From Dryas octopetala (Eukaryota > Streptophyta > Magnoliopsida > Rosales > Rosaceae), in the NCBI GenBank assembly GCA_963921425.1, contig OY992834.1, positions 9,407,271 to 9,471,270 of the forward strand: a stretch of DNA of 64,000 bases, written 5' to 3'. Numbering within the stretch: position 1 is the first letter of the stretch; each line of letters starts with the position of its first letter. This document shows positions 24,901-37,108 of this stretch, piece by piece. A program made the position numbers and the translations under genes. The notes below the pieces were generated by a model, which was given only the letters and a program-made list of their open reading frames with translations, was not told where the DNA came from and made no database searches.

Positions 24901-27900
24901 GATCTTAATCTGCTCCTAAAAGAAATAATGAAAAAACAGTGTTCTTTGTTTTTTTTTTGGATCAATTACAAAATACCTACATAACTATTGTGGCACTTAC
25001 AAGTTGGTACATGAGCTTCAAATCCTTACAATTAGGTATACAATGTTTATTTCGTTATACAATTTTACACATACGTTAATACTTATGTTAAATTTTCTGT
25101 CAATTGCTTACATGGCACTGGTGAACCCCACCTTTTTCATGATAAATGTGCCACATGGCCAAAAAATGAAGCCACACAATAAAAAACCTGATAAGTTTTT
25201 AAATGTTTTAAAAATAAAATTTAATTAGAAAAAAAAATAAAAATAAAAAACCAATACCCAGATCCAAAAAACACCCACCCGATCCCCACCCCAATGGTCT
25301 CCCCTCCCTGCCACCTACCCAACACTGACCCCACCGCCGGCGGCCCCTCCCCTCCTCTCCCTCCTCCCTCCTCCTTCCTCCCTCTATTTCTCTTCTCTCT
25401 TTTTCCCCCTCTCTCCCTCTCCTTCCCCCCTCTCTCTCTCTTCCCCACAATCTCCAACCGAACAACCTCTTCTCTGAATCGTTTGTGTCACAAGCTTCTC
25501 CAACACATCCATGCCCACATCGTTTGTGTTCATTTGCATGTTCTGGTATGTGTATGGCTCAAATTCATTTTTTTTAGGCCACTTGTATTCGAGATTTAGT
25601 GATTTGGGTGTTGCTTAGAATTTGAAAAATCCCATGGACATATTGCATCAAATATTAAAGCTTATAGATTTTTCCCCAATCAAATTCAGATATCTTTGAC
25701 CTTGATCCAAGTTGAACATCTTAGACACTTAAAATTTGATCAAATATGAAATTCCATGAGCCCATTACTACCCCAGAACGAGAGAGACAGAGGGGGGAAA
25801 GAGGGGGACAACTACAAGGGAGAGAAAGAGAGGGGAGGGATGGATGGACCGCCATTGGTGGGGTTGGCGGTGGGTGGTTGAGTGGGTGGGTGGGAGGGGG
25901 GGAGGGTAGTAGGGTGGGGATGGGGCCTATGCTGCTGGGTTTCTTTGTTGTTTTTTTTTTAATGTTATTCTTTGTGTATCTAATTTAATTTGTATTTTTA
26001 ATAATTTCAAAGTTTTTTAATTTTTTTTAATATTTTTTTGTCTATGTGTCATTATTTTTTGGCCTTGTAGCACATGCATTATGAAATAGGTGTTCTCCAC
26101 TAGTGCCATATAAGCAACTAACAGAAAATTTAACGGAAGGGTTAACAGATGCATGAAATTGTATAACAGAATAAACATTGTGTATCTAATTGTAAGGTTT
26201 TGAATCTCATGTACCAACTTGTTAGTGTCACTATAGTTCATGTAGGTATTTTGAAATTGATCCTTTTTTTTTTTTTTTTTTTTTTTTGGGTTTTAATAGT
26301 ATTACTTGTGCTCTTGCAGGAGAAAGAATTGCTTGAGATTGTGCAGTTGCTCTTGCCTATTATATATGGTGTTTTGGAAACTGTTGTTTTATCTCAAACA
26401 TATGTGCGCACTCTTGTGGGAATAGCTGTTCGTTGCATACGTGAACCTACACAAGGTGGATCAGATCTTGTGGATAACTCCCGCAGGGCATATACAGTGT
26501 CTACGATGGTTGAGATGCTCCGTTATTTAATACTTTCTGTACCTGATACATTTGTAGCTTTGGATTGCTTTCCTTTACCACCTTGTGTAGTCTCTTATGC
26601 AGTAAATGATGGAAGTTTACCAAAGATGTCTGAGGATGTGAGGAAGGTTAAAAATGGTTCAGCAGGAACTGCTTCTGTGCTCAGTAAAGATTTTGATGCT
26701 CAGTATCAATCCTTGGCCTTTGATTATGTTGTTTCATCCATTCAGAAACGTGCTGACAATCTTGCAAAGGCTGCATGCCCTAGTTATCCAGGCCATAGTA
26801 TTGCTAAGGCTGTACAGGCCCTAGATAGATCTCTTGTGCAGGGAGATGTTCAAGGGGCATATAGATTTCTATTTGAAGATCCTTGTGATGGATTTTTAAA
26901 TGAAGGTTGGATTGCAGAAGTTAGTCCCTGCTTGAGAACATCGTTGAAATGGATTGGGACTGTGAACTTGTCATGTATTTGCTCTGTATTTTTTCTTTGT
27001 GAGTGGGCAACATGTGATTTCAGGGGTTTTCGGACTGCTCCACCTTGTGATCTGAAATTTACTGGAAGAAAAGATTTTTCTCAGGTATACATTGCAACTC
27101 GGCTTTTGAAGCTAAAGACAAGAGACTTGCAAAGTTCACCTCAATGTAAGAATGACAACCCTCATGGATTCAGTAATGTTATAAAAGGTTCCGCACAGCA
27201 GAATAATTTTCCTGTCAGAAATTCTGTGGGAAATTCCTATGAAACTAAAAATAAATCAAAAAGTGCGGATCAAAGAAGTTTAAAATTATCAAATATTTTT
27301 GAGAGCCCAGGTCCTTTACATGATATCATAGTGTGTTGGATTGACCAACATGAAGCAGGCAAAGGAGAAGGTTTCAAGCGCCTTCAACTACTTGTAATTG
27401 AACTCATACGATCTGGTATTTTTCACCCCCATGCCTATGTTAGGCAGTTGATAGTTAGTGGAATTATGGATATGAAGGGATCAGTGCTTGAAGCAGACAG
27501 ACGAAAGAGGCATTATCGAATCTTGAAGCTGTTGCCTGGGCACTTTATGCATGATGCCTTGTTAGAAGCAGGGATTGCTGAAGGGCCGCAATTTTCGGAG
27601 GCCATGAGTTTTTACTCAAATGAGCGCCGCCTCATACTTCGTGGGCTTCTCTGTGATCAAAATAAAAATTTGAATATGAATGTGTCTGCTCTGAAGCAAA
27701 AGCGTTATCCTATCCCTGGAAAGGATGGTGCTTTGCCAGTTTCTGTTGATCAGTGGAAGACTGTTCAGTCATCATCCAACATATTGTCTGGTAAAAGCGG
27801 CAAGAGTGATGCTGATGTTGAAGAGCTAAAGGAAGCAATCTCAGTACTATTGCAGCTCCCAAATAGTTCATCCCCATCTACAGATACAGGAGTTGATGAA

Positions 27901-30900
27901 TCCCAAGGGAGTGTTAAGAGATCTTTTGGGTCAATCTGTAACAAAGTGGATCTGGGAGAAGGCACCCCTGGGTGTGAAGAATGCAGAAGAGCAAAGAGGC
28001 AAAAAATGAGTGACGAAAGGAGCTCATGCTTCCAAGGAAATTCTCCAATTCCATCAGATGATGAAGATACCTGGTGGATGAGTAAGAGACCTAAATCCTT
28101 GGAGCCATTGAAGGTTGATCCACCAGTTAAGTCAACCAAACAGGTATCTAGGAATCGGCAAAAAATAGTTCGTAAAACTCAAAGTCTTGCTCAACTAGCA
28201 ACTGCTAGGATTGAGGGTAGCCAGGGAGCATCCACAAGTCATGTCTGCAACAATAAGGTAAGCTGCCCTCATCATAGAACAGGACTGGAGGGAGAAACTC
28301 TGAAGTCTGTGGATACGACCAAAATGAACCATGGTGGGGATATTGTTTCAATTGGAAAAGCTTTAAAGCGTCTGCGATTTGTAGAGAAGAGGACTATTAC
28401 AGTTTGGTTGATGACTTTTATTAGGCACCTTGTTGAAGAGACTGAAAAGACTATTGCTAAGGTTGGCCAATTTGGTAGGACTTTCACATCTGTTGATGAT
28501 AGGAGCTCCATACGGTGGAAGCTTGGTGAAGATGAGCTTTCTGCTGCACTGTATTTGATGGATGTTTCAAATGATTTGGTTTCAGCAGTCAAGTTTCTCC
28601 TTTGGTTGCTGCCAAAGGTTATTAGTATCCCCAATTCTACAATCCATAGTGGGCGAAACATTCTGCTGCTGCCGAGAAATGTTGAAAGTCAAGTGTGTGA
28701 AGTGGGGGAGGCATTTCTGATATCATCCCTTCGAAGGTGCACTCTCTATCTTTATATAGAATAAAGTCTTTGTAGTGAATTAACACCCTTACCCATGACC
28801 TTTTCTTTGATGTATTCTAGGATTAGACAATTAGCAAACACACACAATAACAGCAACAATAAAGCAATAAAGAACACCAAGATTTGTTCTTGAGGTTCGG
28901 CGAACTTTGCCTACGTCCCCGTGTGACCCTTAGAGAATCACAGCTGCACTATGTATAGAATAAGATTACAAGAACTTATTGAAACCCTAGACTACCCAAC
29001 TCGCAGCCGCTCTCTTCTCTCTTTGCACAATTAGCCTTCTTGTGTTTTTCACTCTTGAAAAACCCCTCTCTTGAAGTCACTCACCCTTGAGTTTCTTCCC
29101 TAGAAGTTTCTAGCTATTCTACTTTTATGAGACTTGTAGCAGCCTATTTATAGAGCATAGGCTTACCACTTACAATATGGATTCCTAAGCCTAATAGAAT
29201 TAGGTAATTCAACTATTAGCTAATTCTATTCCCTTGTACATAAGGAAAACCCTTTAGAACTCCTTCCCACACTAGGAAAGTCTTGTGCAAGTCCTCTTTG
29301 TCTTCCAAAACCATACCCTACTAGGAAACCCAAAATCTGCCCCAAAACTCGACTCTCTGACTTCGGGCGACCGGTCAGCCATTCCTAGAAACTCCGACGA
29401 GTCAAAATCACAACAGTCTTTACACAGAAGGACAATTTGTTTCTCGTCTGACTACAAAATTACTTATCTATCCACTGTTTGGACATTTTAATGAGGTGAA
29501 GAGTGAATATAATGGGAGAACTGACTTTATTCACATATGAGACCCACTTTTGATTCTCTTTTAACTGGAGAGGTGATAGAAATGAATTAACACTCTTGCA
29601 AGCACATTGTTCAAACTACACACTACATTCAACATAATATTAGTCTACCCTTTTTCTATACAATTCTTTAACTCCAACTAATATTCACCTTGCAATTTAG
29701 TTAATTCTAGTAAAAAAAAAAAAAACATATTCTTACCAATCCTGTATGAAATAGTTTTCATGAACAGATAGATCCCTTCACCTCTTGAGAAGCAGTCTGT
29801 TTCTTCTCTAATCTTCCATGAAGTCATTTCATCAACTTTTCTTGTTAAATTTAGTTCACAGTTGTATTGTACACAGTGCACTAGTTGATATCAATAATCC
29901 AGCTTATAATTAAGTAGTCATTCTTGAATTCTCTTATAGAAATTTCTGTTTCTTTCATATACGATTCCCCCCCCCCCCCTATTTTCTCCCAATTACTAAA
30001 TTGCTTTTGTCTTGATATATTGGTGCTTTCGTCAAGCTTTTACTTTAGATTTCTGTTGTTTTTCCTAATAATGTATTTGGTTCAGGTATGAGAGCATACT
30101 TATTGCAACAGATCTTATTCCAGAAGTCTTGTCAGCTACCATGCACCGTGCTTCAGCAGTAGTGGCATCTAATGGAAGAGTTTCAGGTTCGGCTGCTGTA
30201 GTTTACAGCCGGTATTTGTTGAAGCGTTATGGAAATGTGGCTAGTGTTATTGAATGGGAGAAGAATTTCAAGACAACATGTGATAAGAGACTTCTTTCTG
30301 AACTTGAATCTGGACAAGCAATGGATGGAGAGTTAGGGTTTCCACTTGGTGTTCCAGCAGGAGTTGAAGATCTTGATGATTTTTTCCGCCAAAAGATTAG
30401 TGGTGTCCGGTTGTCCAGGGTGGGTTTGAACATGAGAGAGATAGTGCAACGAAATGTGAATGGTGAGGATGCCTTTCCCTATTTTTTTGGCAAAGAGAGA
30501 AAGCTCTCTGCTGCTGGTGCTCCAAAAGGTCCTGCTGTTGAAAAATGGGATGATGGATATCAGATAGCTCAAAAAGTAATTACAGAAGTGATGGACTGCA
30601 TTCGGCAGACTGGTGGTGCTGCTCAAGAGGGAGATCCATCTTTGGTGTCTTCTGCTGTATCTGCTATTGTTGGTAACATAGGGCCAATTATAGCAAAAGT
30701 TCTTGATTTTAGAGCAGGGGGTAGCTATTCAAGCTTTTCATCTGCCACTGATTCCTTGAACTCTGCTAGGCGTATTTTGCGTATCCATATAAGTTGCCTG
30801 TGCCTCCTTAAGGAAGCTCTTGGTGAGCGCCAAACCCGTGTGTTTGAGGTGGCTCTCGCAACAGAAGCTTGTTCTGCTCTTGCTGGGGTTTTTGCTCCTG

Positions 30901-33900
30901 GAAAGGCATCTCGAAATCAATACCAGTTGTCTCCAGAATCCCATGATTCCAACTCTAATATGTCTAATGAAGCTTTGAACAGTTCTACAAAAGTGGTGCT
31001 TGGGAGAGCAACAAAAGTTTCAGCTGCTGTTTCTGCCCTAATCATTGGGGCAGTTGTTCATGGGGTTTCTAACCTGGAGAGATTGGTGACTGTATTCAAG
31101 TTAAAGGAAAGGTTGGATATAATTCAATTTGTAAGGAGTAGTAGATCCAACTCTAATGGTAATGCTCGTTCTACTGGGGCATTTAAGGGAGATACCTCGC
31201 TTGAAGTCTATGTGCACTGGTTTAGACTGCTTGTTGGAAACTGCAGAACTGTTTCTGATGGGTTGGTTGTGGAACTCTTGGGTGAACCGTCCGCAATAGC
31301 TCTTTCAAGGATGCAGCGTATGCTCCCTCTTGGTTTGGTCTTTCCACCTGCCTATTCAATATTTGCTTTTGTTATATGGCGGCCATTCATTCTGAACACT
31401 GGCCTTGCAGTCCGTGAAGATCTTAATCAGTTATATCAATCTTTAACAACAGCTATAGGTGATGCTATAAAGCACTTGCCTTTTCGTGATGTGTGTTTGA
31501 GAGATAGTCAGGGTTTCTATGATCTTGTAGCTGCAGATGGCAGTGATGCTGAATTTGCAGCCATGCTAGAGTTGAATGGTTCAGATATGCATTTGAAATC
31601 CATGGCTTTTGTTCCCTTACGTGCGAGGCTTTTTCTAAATGCCATCATTGATTGTAAGATGCCACACTCTTTATTTACACAGGGTGAAGGAAATCAAGTC
31701 TCTGGACCTGGCGAATCTAAAGTTCAATATGCAGAGCGTGAAACCAAGCTTGTGGATAAGCTTGTACATATTTTAGATACCCTGCAACCTGCAAAATTTC
31801 ATTGGCAGTGGGTAGAGCTCAGGCTTCTTTTGAATGAACAAGCCCTCATTGAGAAACTAGAGACTCAGGATATGTCTTTAGTGGATGCCATACGTTCATC
31901 CTCACCTAGTCCTGAAAAGGCTGCTGCCTCTGAGAATGAGAAATATTTCATTGAAATAATCCTTACAAGGTTATTGGTTAGACCTGATGCTGTACCCCTT
32001 TTCTCGGATGTGGTTCATCTGTTTGGGAGGTCACTAGCCGATTCTATGTTGTTGCAGGTCAAATGGTTCCTGGGTGGCCCAGATGTTCTTTTTGGACGAA
32101 AAACCATTAGACAACGGCTTATTAATATTGCTGAGAGTAAAGGTCTCTCAACTAAGGCCCAGTTTTGGAAGCCTTGGGGATGGTGTAGTTCTGATTTTGA
32201 CCCTGTGACAAACAGGGGAGATAAGAAGAAGTTTGAAGTCACCTCCCTTGAAGAGGGTGAGATGGTTGAAGAGGGAACAGATTCAAAAAGGAATGCGAAA
32301 GGGTCCACTCAAACATTTGACATTGAAGGCCACAATGTCACCCAGCAGCATGTGACAGAGAGGGCTCTCATTGAATTACTTCTTCCTTGCATAGATCAAA
32401 GTTCCGATGACTCATGCAATACCTTTGCAAATGATTTGATCAAGCAGTTGAGTAATATTGAGCTACAAATTAGTGCAGTTACCCGTGGGACAAATAAGCA
32501 AGCGGGACCAACTCCTTCTGGAATTGAAGGCCCCACAAACAAAGGAAATAACCGCAAAGGTATAAGGGGTGGCAGTCCTGGATTAGCTAGACGTGCAGCA
32601 GGAGCAGTAGGAGCAGCAGATTCTGCTCCACCCTCCCCTGCAGCTTTGCGAGCTTCTATGTTGTTGCGATTGCAGTTACTCTTGAGATTGCTTCCTATCA
32701 TTTGTGCAGATAGGTAATTGTACATTTTTTTTTGGGTAAAGTATTGTACCTATTTTGTTACCAGAGCATTCTTGTTTGTCTTGGTTTAGCAGTTGCCTGC
32801 TTCCTTGTTGCTGCTGATTCGTTTCCACATTATGTTCACATAAGCCTGATTATTTGAGTACTTTGTTCATCTATTTTTGATTTGAGTCGCAGTTATCATG
32901 TTGTGAGAATTGCTTCTTGGGTATCTGCTTAGTTTTTGTTGTTTTTAGAGTCAATCTAACTACTCTAGTTGAAGCGTATACTTAATAATTTTTTTTTTAT
33001 GCATTTTGTTCTTTTCTGTTGTTTACAGATGTGAGTCATGTGACTTAAGAATATATGAATGCACCAGGATATATGTGGGTGCATCAGGTGGTAAATAACT
33101 GATGTATCTGTATGCATCATTCTAATTAAAACAATTTTAGTTTGAGACGTTACTTTTTCATGTGCTTGGAATGAGTAGATAACTGGGGGTTCTAATCATT
33201 CTAATCAGAATGATTTCAGATCTATAATACAGTTTAACCCCATAAACTTGTTACCAAATTAACTTGGGGGTTCACTTGTGATGCATTATCCTCTTGACTT
33301 TTGTGAGCAAAATCAGTTATTACTTTGTCCATAAAGTGGATGGAACATTACTATAGTAAAATAAGATAGATAAAACTAAAATAAGTATTAATCTGATGTT
33401 CTATGTAAAGAAAATTGAAAAGCATGGAATTTTCTCTCCTATGCCATTTATAGTTGATGTTACTGCAAATTCTTATGTATATATTCGGGCACTCCAATTG
33501 TTGCTACCTTTGGTTTTTTGGGTATGTTAGCCTAGACAAATACATTCCTTTGTAAGATGTGCTTAAAAAGATACTGGCTTGGGTTGCTGTTTCCTTTTCA
33601 ACATCTGTATGCTGTATGTTCAGTGATATGATTTGCACTTGATAAAATTTAAAATTGTTGAATAATGTTCAATGCATGGTCAATAGACAATTGCCTAATT
33701 TTAACATCTTGGATCCGTCAGGGAGCCATCAGGGCGGAACATGAGGCATGGGCTTGCCTCCGTAATACTACGTCTTCTAGGAACCCAAGTTGTGCACGAG
33801 GATGCAGACCTATCCTTCAATCCCATGCAGAGTCCTTTGTCCAAGAAGGAGGCAGAGTCTTCAACAGATGCTGCCTCTGCCGCCTTTCCAGACTTGTCAA

Positions 33901-35083
33901 GTGAAAGCCTCTTTGATCAATTATTGTTGGTTCTGCATGCACTGTTAAGCAGTTGCCAGCCAAATTGGTTGAGGTATACTAAGTCAACAAATGAGTGTGG
34001 AAAGGATTTTGCTCCATTTGATCGTGAACTGGCAGAGAATTTGCAGGTTTGGTCTACAACTACCATCCCTACCCTTTCATACAAAAATAGAAAATTAAGA
34101 ATGAATGCAAAGCCCTACATTGCTTCTTTTTTAGAAGCAGTAGTGCTATTTTATAAGTAATGTAAACCAAATTCCTTCCAAGTTGCAAATAGTTCTAGAA
34201 CATCCCCTGTAATCCAAGAAAGGAAAAAAAAAATTATGGACATGGAGTCTTGTCCTAGTTGCAAATTGCTGCCACTATAGAGTGGACACCATCCGTTTGA
34301 ATTCTATTTACCCAAGCGAAAAAGAAATTTATATTTTCAAAATTCTTTCTCCGCTATATAGCCTTATATAGGTTGCATTCGATTTGACCCATCTCATCAT
34401 AGCATAAATGTAGGGTGTATTTGAGATTGTCAACAAAATTAATTAAGCTACAAATACTAGAGAGATTAAGCTACAAATAGCATTATTGGTGGTTTTTTGT
34501 GTCCTTTGTGTATTAATCAGTATTAGTTGCACTTTTTCATTCAGTCTCCATTTGTTAAAGTTGATTTGAGAGTTTCAGAAAATAGGTAAATGGTTTTCTG
34601 CCTGTCTTATATGTGTACCTGTGGATGCAGAATGACTTAGATCGCATGCAGCTGCCTGATACGATTCGGTGGCGTATTCAAACTGCAATGCCAGTTGTTA
34701 TCCCTTCTATTCGGTGCTTGGTCTCTTTCCAGCCACCACTTGTTCCAAATACTGCTCTTGCTGTTCTTCAATCCAGCATATCAATTTCTGGGATTTACCC
34801 TGGAAACTTGAACCCCCCTCAGAGAAATCAGGTTCCTCTGGCACGAGCAGTAACTAACATACCAGGGAAGTCCAAACCATTGCCATCACAGGATTATGAT
34901 ATGGAGATTGACCCATGGACACTCCTGGAAGATGGTACAGGATCAGGTCCATCTTCAGGTAACAGTGCTTTGATAGGCAGTGCAGACCATGGCAATCTTC
35001 GAGCATCTAGCTGGCTTAAGGGGGCCGTAAGGGTGAGACGGAAGGATCTCACATACATTGGTGCTATGGATGATGACAGCTGA
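21932..35083 (+). CDS. MED12: Mediator complex subunit 12
   Basis: Twelve coding exons: 21932-22059, 22153-22212, 22500-22605, 22939-23007, 23106-23159, 23340-23447, 24240-24389, 24501-24848, 26320-28736, 30086-32713, 33722-34046, 34631-35083. All junctions are GT-AG and the phases agree, for 2281 residues, close to the usual plant length. The protein opens MQRYHATGCTSAVNNN and carries the Med12 domain near residues 175-225 (HKRLRSLADHVPHGYRKRS). It then has the long conserved body (EKELLEIVQLLLPIIYGVL from residue 342; RLILRGLL) and ends TYIGAMDDDS. MED12 links MED13 to cyclin C/CDK8 in the Mediator kinase module in the nucleus; in Arabidopsis it is CENTER CITY/CRYPTIC PRECOCIOUS, a regulator of pattern formation and flowering. 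I see no in-frame break. Introns at 24849-26319 and 28737-30085 are enlarged by transposons, so splicing there may be less efficient. Confidence 0.95.
24959..26263. mobile_element. Mutator-like foldback element in a MED12 intron
   Basis: The 1305-bp element starts GGATCAATTACAAAATACCTA and its right end is the reverse complement of GGATCAATTTCAAAATACCTA. The arms match inward for about 250 bp (blocks TTGGTACATGAG, CAATGTTTATT, TTAAATTTTCTGT, CATATGGCACTAGTG-type). Both edges abut runs of T, so any target duplication would be T(9-10). The core holds a C/CT-rich segment (25270-25440) and a G/GA-rich segment (25780-25925) in opposite skew, plus a middle piece encoding NRLCHKLLQHIHAHI-like residues that vaguely recall a PPR gene. 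It has no transposase and is probably non-autonomous. Confidence 0.75.
28810..29480 (-). mobile_element. Copia-type solo LTR (approximate ends) in a MED12 intron
   Basis: Read on the minus strand, the stretch has a TATA box (CTCTATAAATAGG, about 29143-29155) and then a transcribed leader. Further on comes ACGTAGGCAAAGTTCGCCGAACCTCAAG (about 28887-28914; quoted in parts: GACGTAGGC, then GCCGAACC), which I know from the U5 part of many plant Copia LTRs. No gag or pol follows, so it is a solo LTR or fragment. A similar word (GAATTAACACCCTT at about 28777, GAATTAACACTCTT at about 29585) brackets the region, but exact ends and target duplication were not fixed. Confidence 0.55.
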
Positions 35084-35510
35084 GGTTAAGTTAACATTCT
35101 TCTTGATTTTTCTGGAGTGAGAACCCCCTCAGCAGGTAATTTAATGTTTCATTCATTATGCATAACTGGTATCAAGATGACCATGTTGTGCGCGCCCATT
35201 CCTTGGATGGTGGAGAAGCTGTTGAGAGGGAAATTCTTTGTGGGGGTGTGTGGGGTCTTTGTGGAAGACATGTGAAGATGTTCTCGCGCAGCCCATCCAG
35301 CCCGCTCCTGGGCCTGCTTGACTACTAACCCTTTGATTACCCCCCATCCAACTGTGCACCTCTGCATGCTGTTCAGAGGTCTGTTGTATATATAGAGATA
35401 ATTTGTTCGCTTTACCAATTGATCCGAGTAAAATGTCTCCAGAATGATACGTAGCTGTTTTTTTTTATCATCAATTTCTATTTTATATTTCTGTTCTCTG
35501 TCTCTCTCTG

Positions 35511-35578
<68 letters not shown>

Positions 35579-37108
35579 TCACTCCCTCACACCCACACGC
35601 ACAGAGAAACTCACCCATGCATTTATACGTGTCCGCATACACACACACACACATTTGTATAAGCATACAAGTTTATATATCTATTTTCATATATGTATAA
35701 GCACTCATTATTCATACACATTTCCATTTACACTGTTATGTGACTTGTTGCTTTCATTTAAGATGGATCTATGGTCGAAGGACTACTGTTGGATAAATTG
35801 GCTTTAGGAATTGTTGTAGGTTTATGGGTTGTATGGTCCCCATCTAATCTGGTTTTGTTGAAAAACAAAGTAACTTAACATTTGCTTGGGACTACCAGGA
35901 GGAACCATTCTTTAAATCCAGTTTTCCAACGGAAAAACTAAGTAAAATAATCTTGATTTGTCAAAAATAATAAGAGACACATGGAGTCAAGGATCAGTTG
36001 GTACTGGCTATGTTTCGAATTTATGCTCTTTGCTATGTTGTTCTGTTCCTCATCTCAAAAGCTGTGAGCTAATTGTTTTTTTTTTATGAGTCTCACCCTC
36101 ACACTGACCAGGTTATAAAGCTTGTTTTATAGTGTCATTTTTTTTTTTCTTTAGTTTTTTTTTTTTGGCATTGTTCTTAGTATTGTTGGATGGATGTTAT
36201 GTATATAAAGGAAACTGCACTATGAAGGAACTTTATAGTCTATATGATATTTGTAATGGGTGACCTGCTAATGAGCTCTTTGCTTGGAATTTCAAGGTTC
36301 CAATGGTACTGTGGTAGTTTGTATATGCTTATTTTGATACCATCTTTACTGCTTTCTTAGGAAAATTACTTTTGCATTTGAATTCATTACTGTTGCAAGT
36401 ATAGAACATTCTTGTACGATGTTTTTTTGACTTTGTTCTACCATGATAACTGAACTATTTTGTATGTCTACACTTTGCTTGCCTTGGTGATTAAATTGTC
36501 ATCAGTTTTAGTATTTCGTATGCATTTTGTCTGTTGCCTGCAAACTTCAAGGGGTGCTGTGTGACCATCTCTTGCCCATGTTTGAATTTGAAATCAAATT
36601 TGCTGAGGAAAACAAACTAATATTTGACCTTGCGCTGTTGTAGTTTACCAACCAAGGTTACAATTTTAAGACCTACAGTGGATCCTCGTGGGACGACTAT
36701 TTTATTGTAAATGAGGCTATAATATAAGAAAAAGGTCATTTTGCATATACTGGGTTTGTTTGCCACATTCACGTTCATACTTTGCCGGGGTTTAATTGGA
36801 CTTGGGTTGGGCTTTTTTCTTATTTTTAATTCCACCCAAGTTTCATAAACTTGAGGATTTAAGATCTCAATGGCAAATTCTGGAGGACATAAAACTTTTC
36901 TGTTTTGTTTTACTGGATGATAATGTACGATCTCATGCAGTCATGCTTAGAATTCTTAAATGGGGAACAGGAGCATTTACCCTTTTAACAACTAACAAAT
37001 TAGCTTCATACACTTGAATAAGCAACCAAAGTTGACGTTTCAAAATTTGTTCAATCGGTATGGTATGTTGGAGAAGTAGAAGAGGCTTGAACTAGTCATT
37101 TGCAGTCT
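35084..37108. other. MED12 3' region and convergent gap to the ROP-GEF gene
   Basis: This is the 3' UTR side of MED12 and of the minus-strand ROP-GEF gene. It has a TC microsatellite (35493-35581) followed by CA repeats (35637-35653). I see no other gene; the open frames here are repeat-driven or short. Confidence 0.6.
35493..35581. repeat. Compound TC/TG microsatellite
   Basis: A run of TCTCTC interrupted by TGTCTG units about 0.4 kb after the MED12 stop codon, followed by a CA-rich tract ending near 35653. Probably highly polymorphic. Confidence 0.85.

Noticed and set aside
25501-25560. PPR gene fragment in the foldback element (LLQHIHAHI)
   Set aside because: Only about ten residues resemble a PPR leader, too little to claim gene capture; mentioned only as a possibility.
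25294-25599. Proline/serine-rich open frames in the MED12 intron
   Set aside because: They arise from the CT-rich block of the foldback element; no matching exon structure.
35444-35662. Open frames over the TC/CA microsatellite
   Set aside because: Repeats lack stop codons; not genes.
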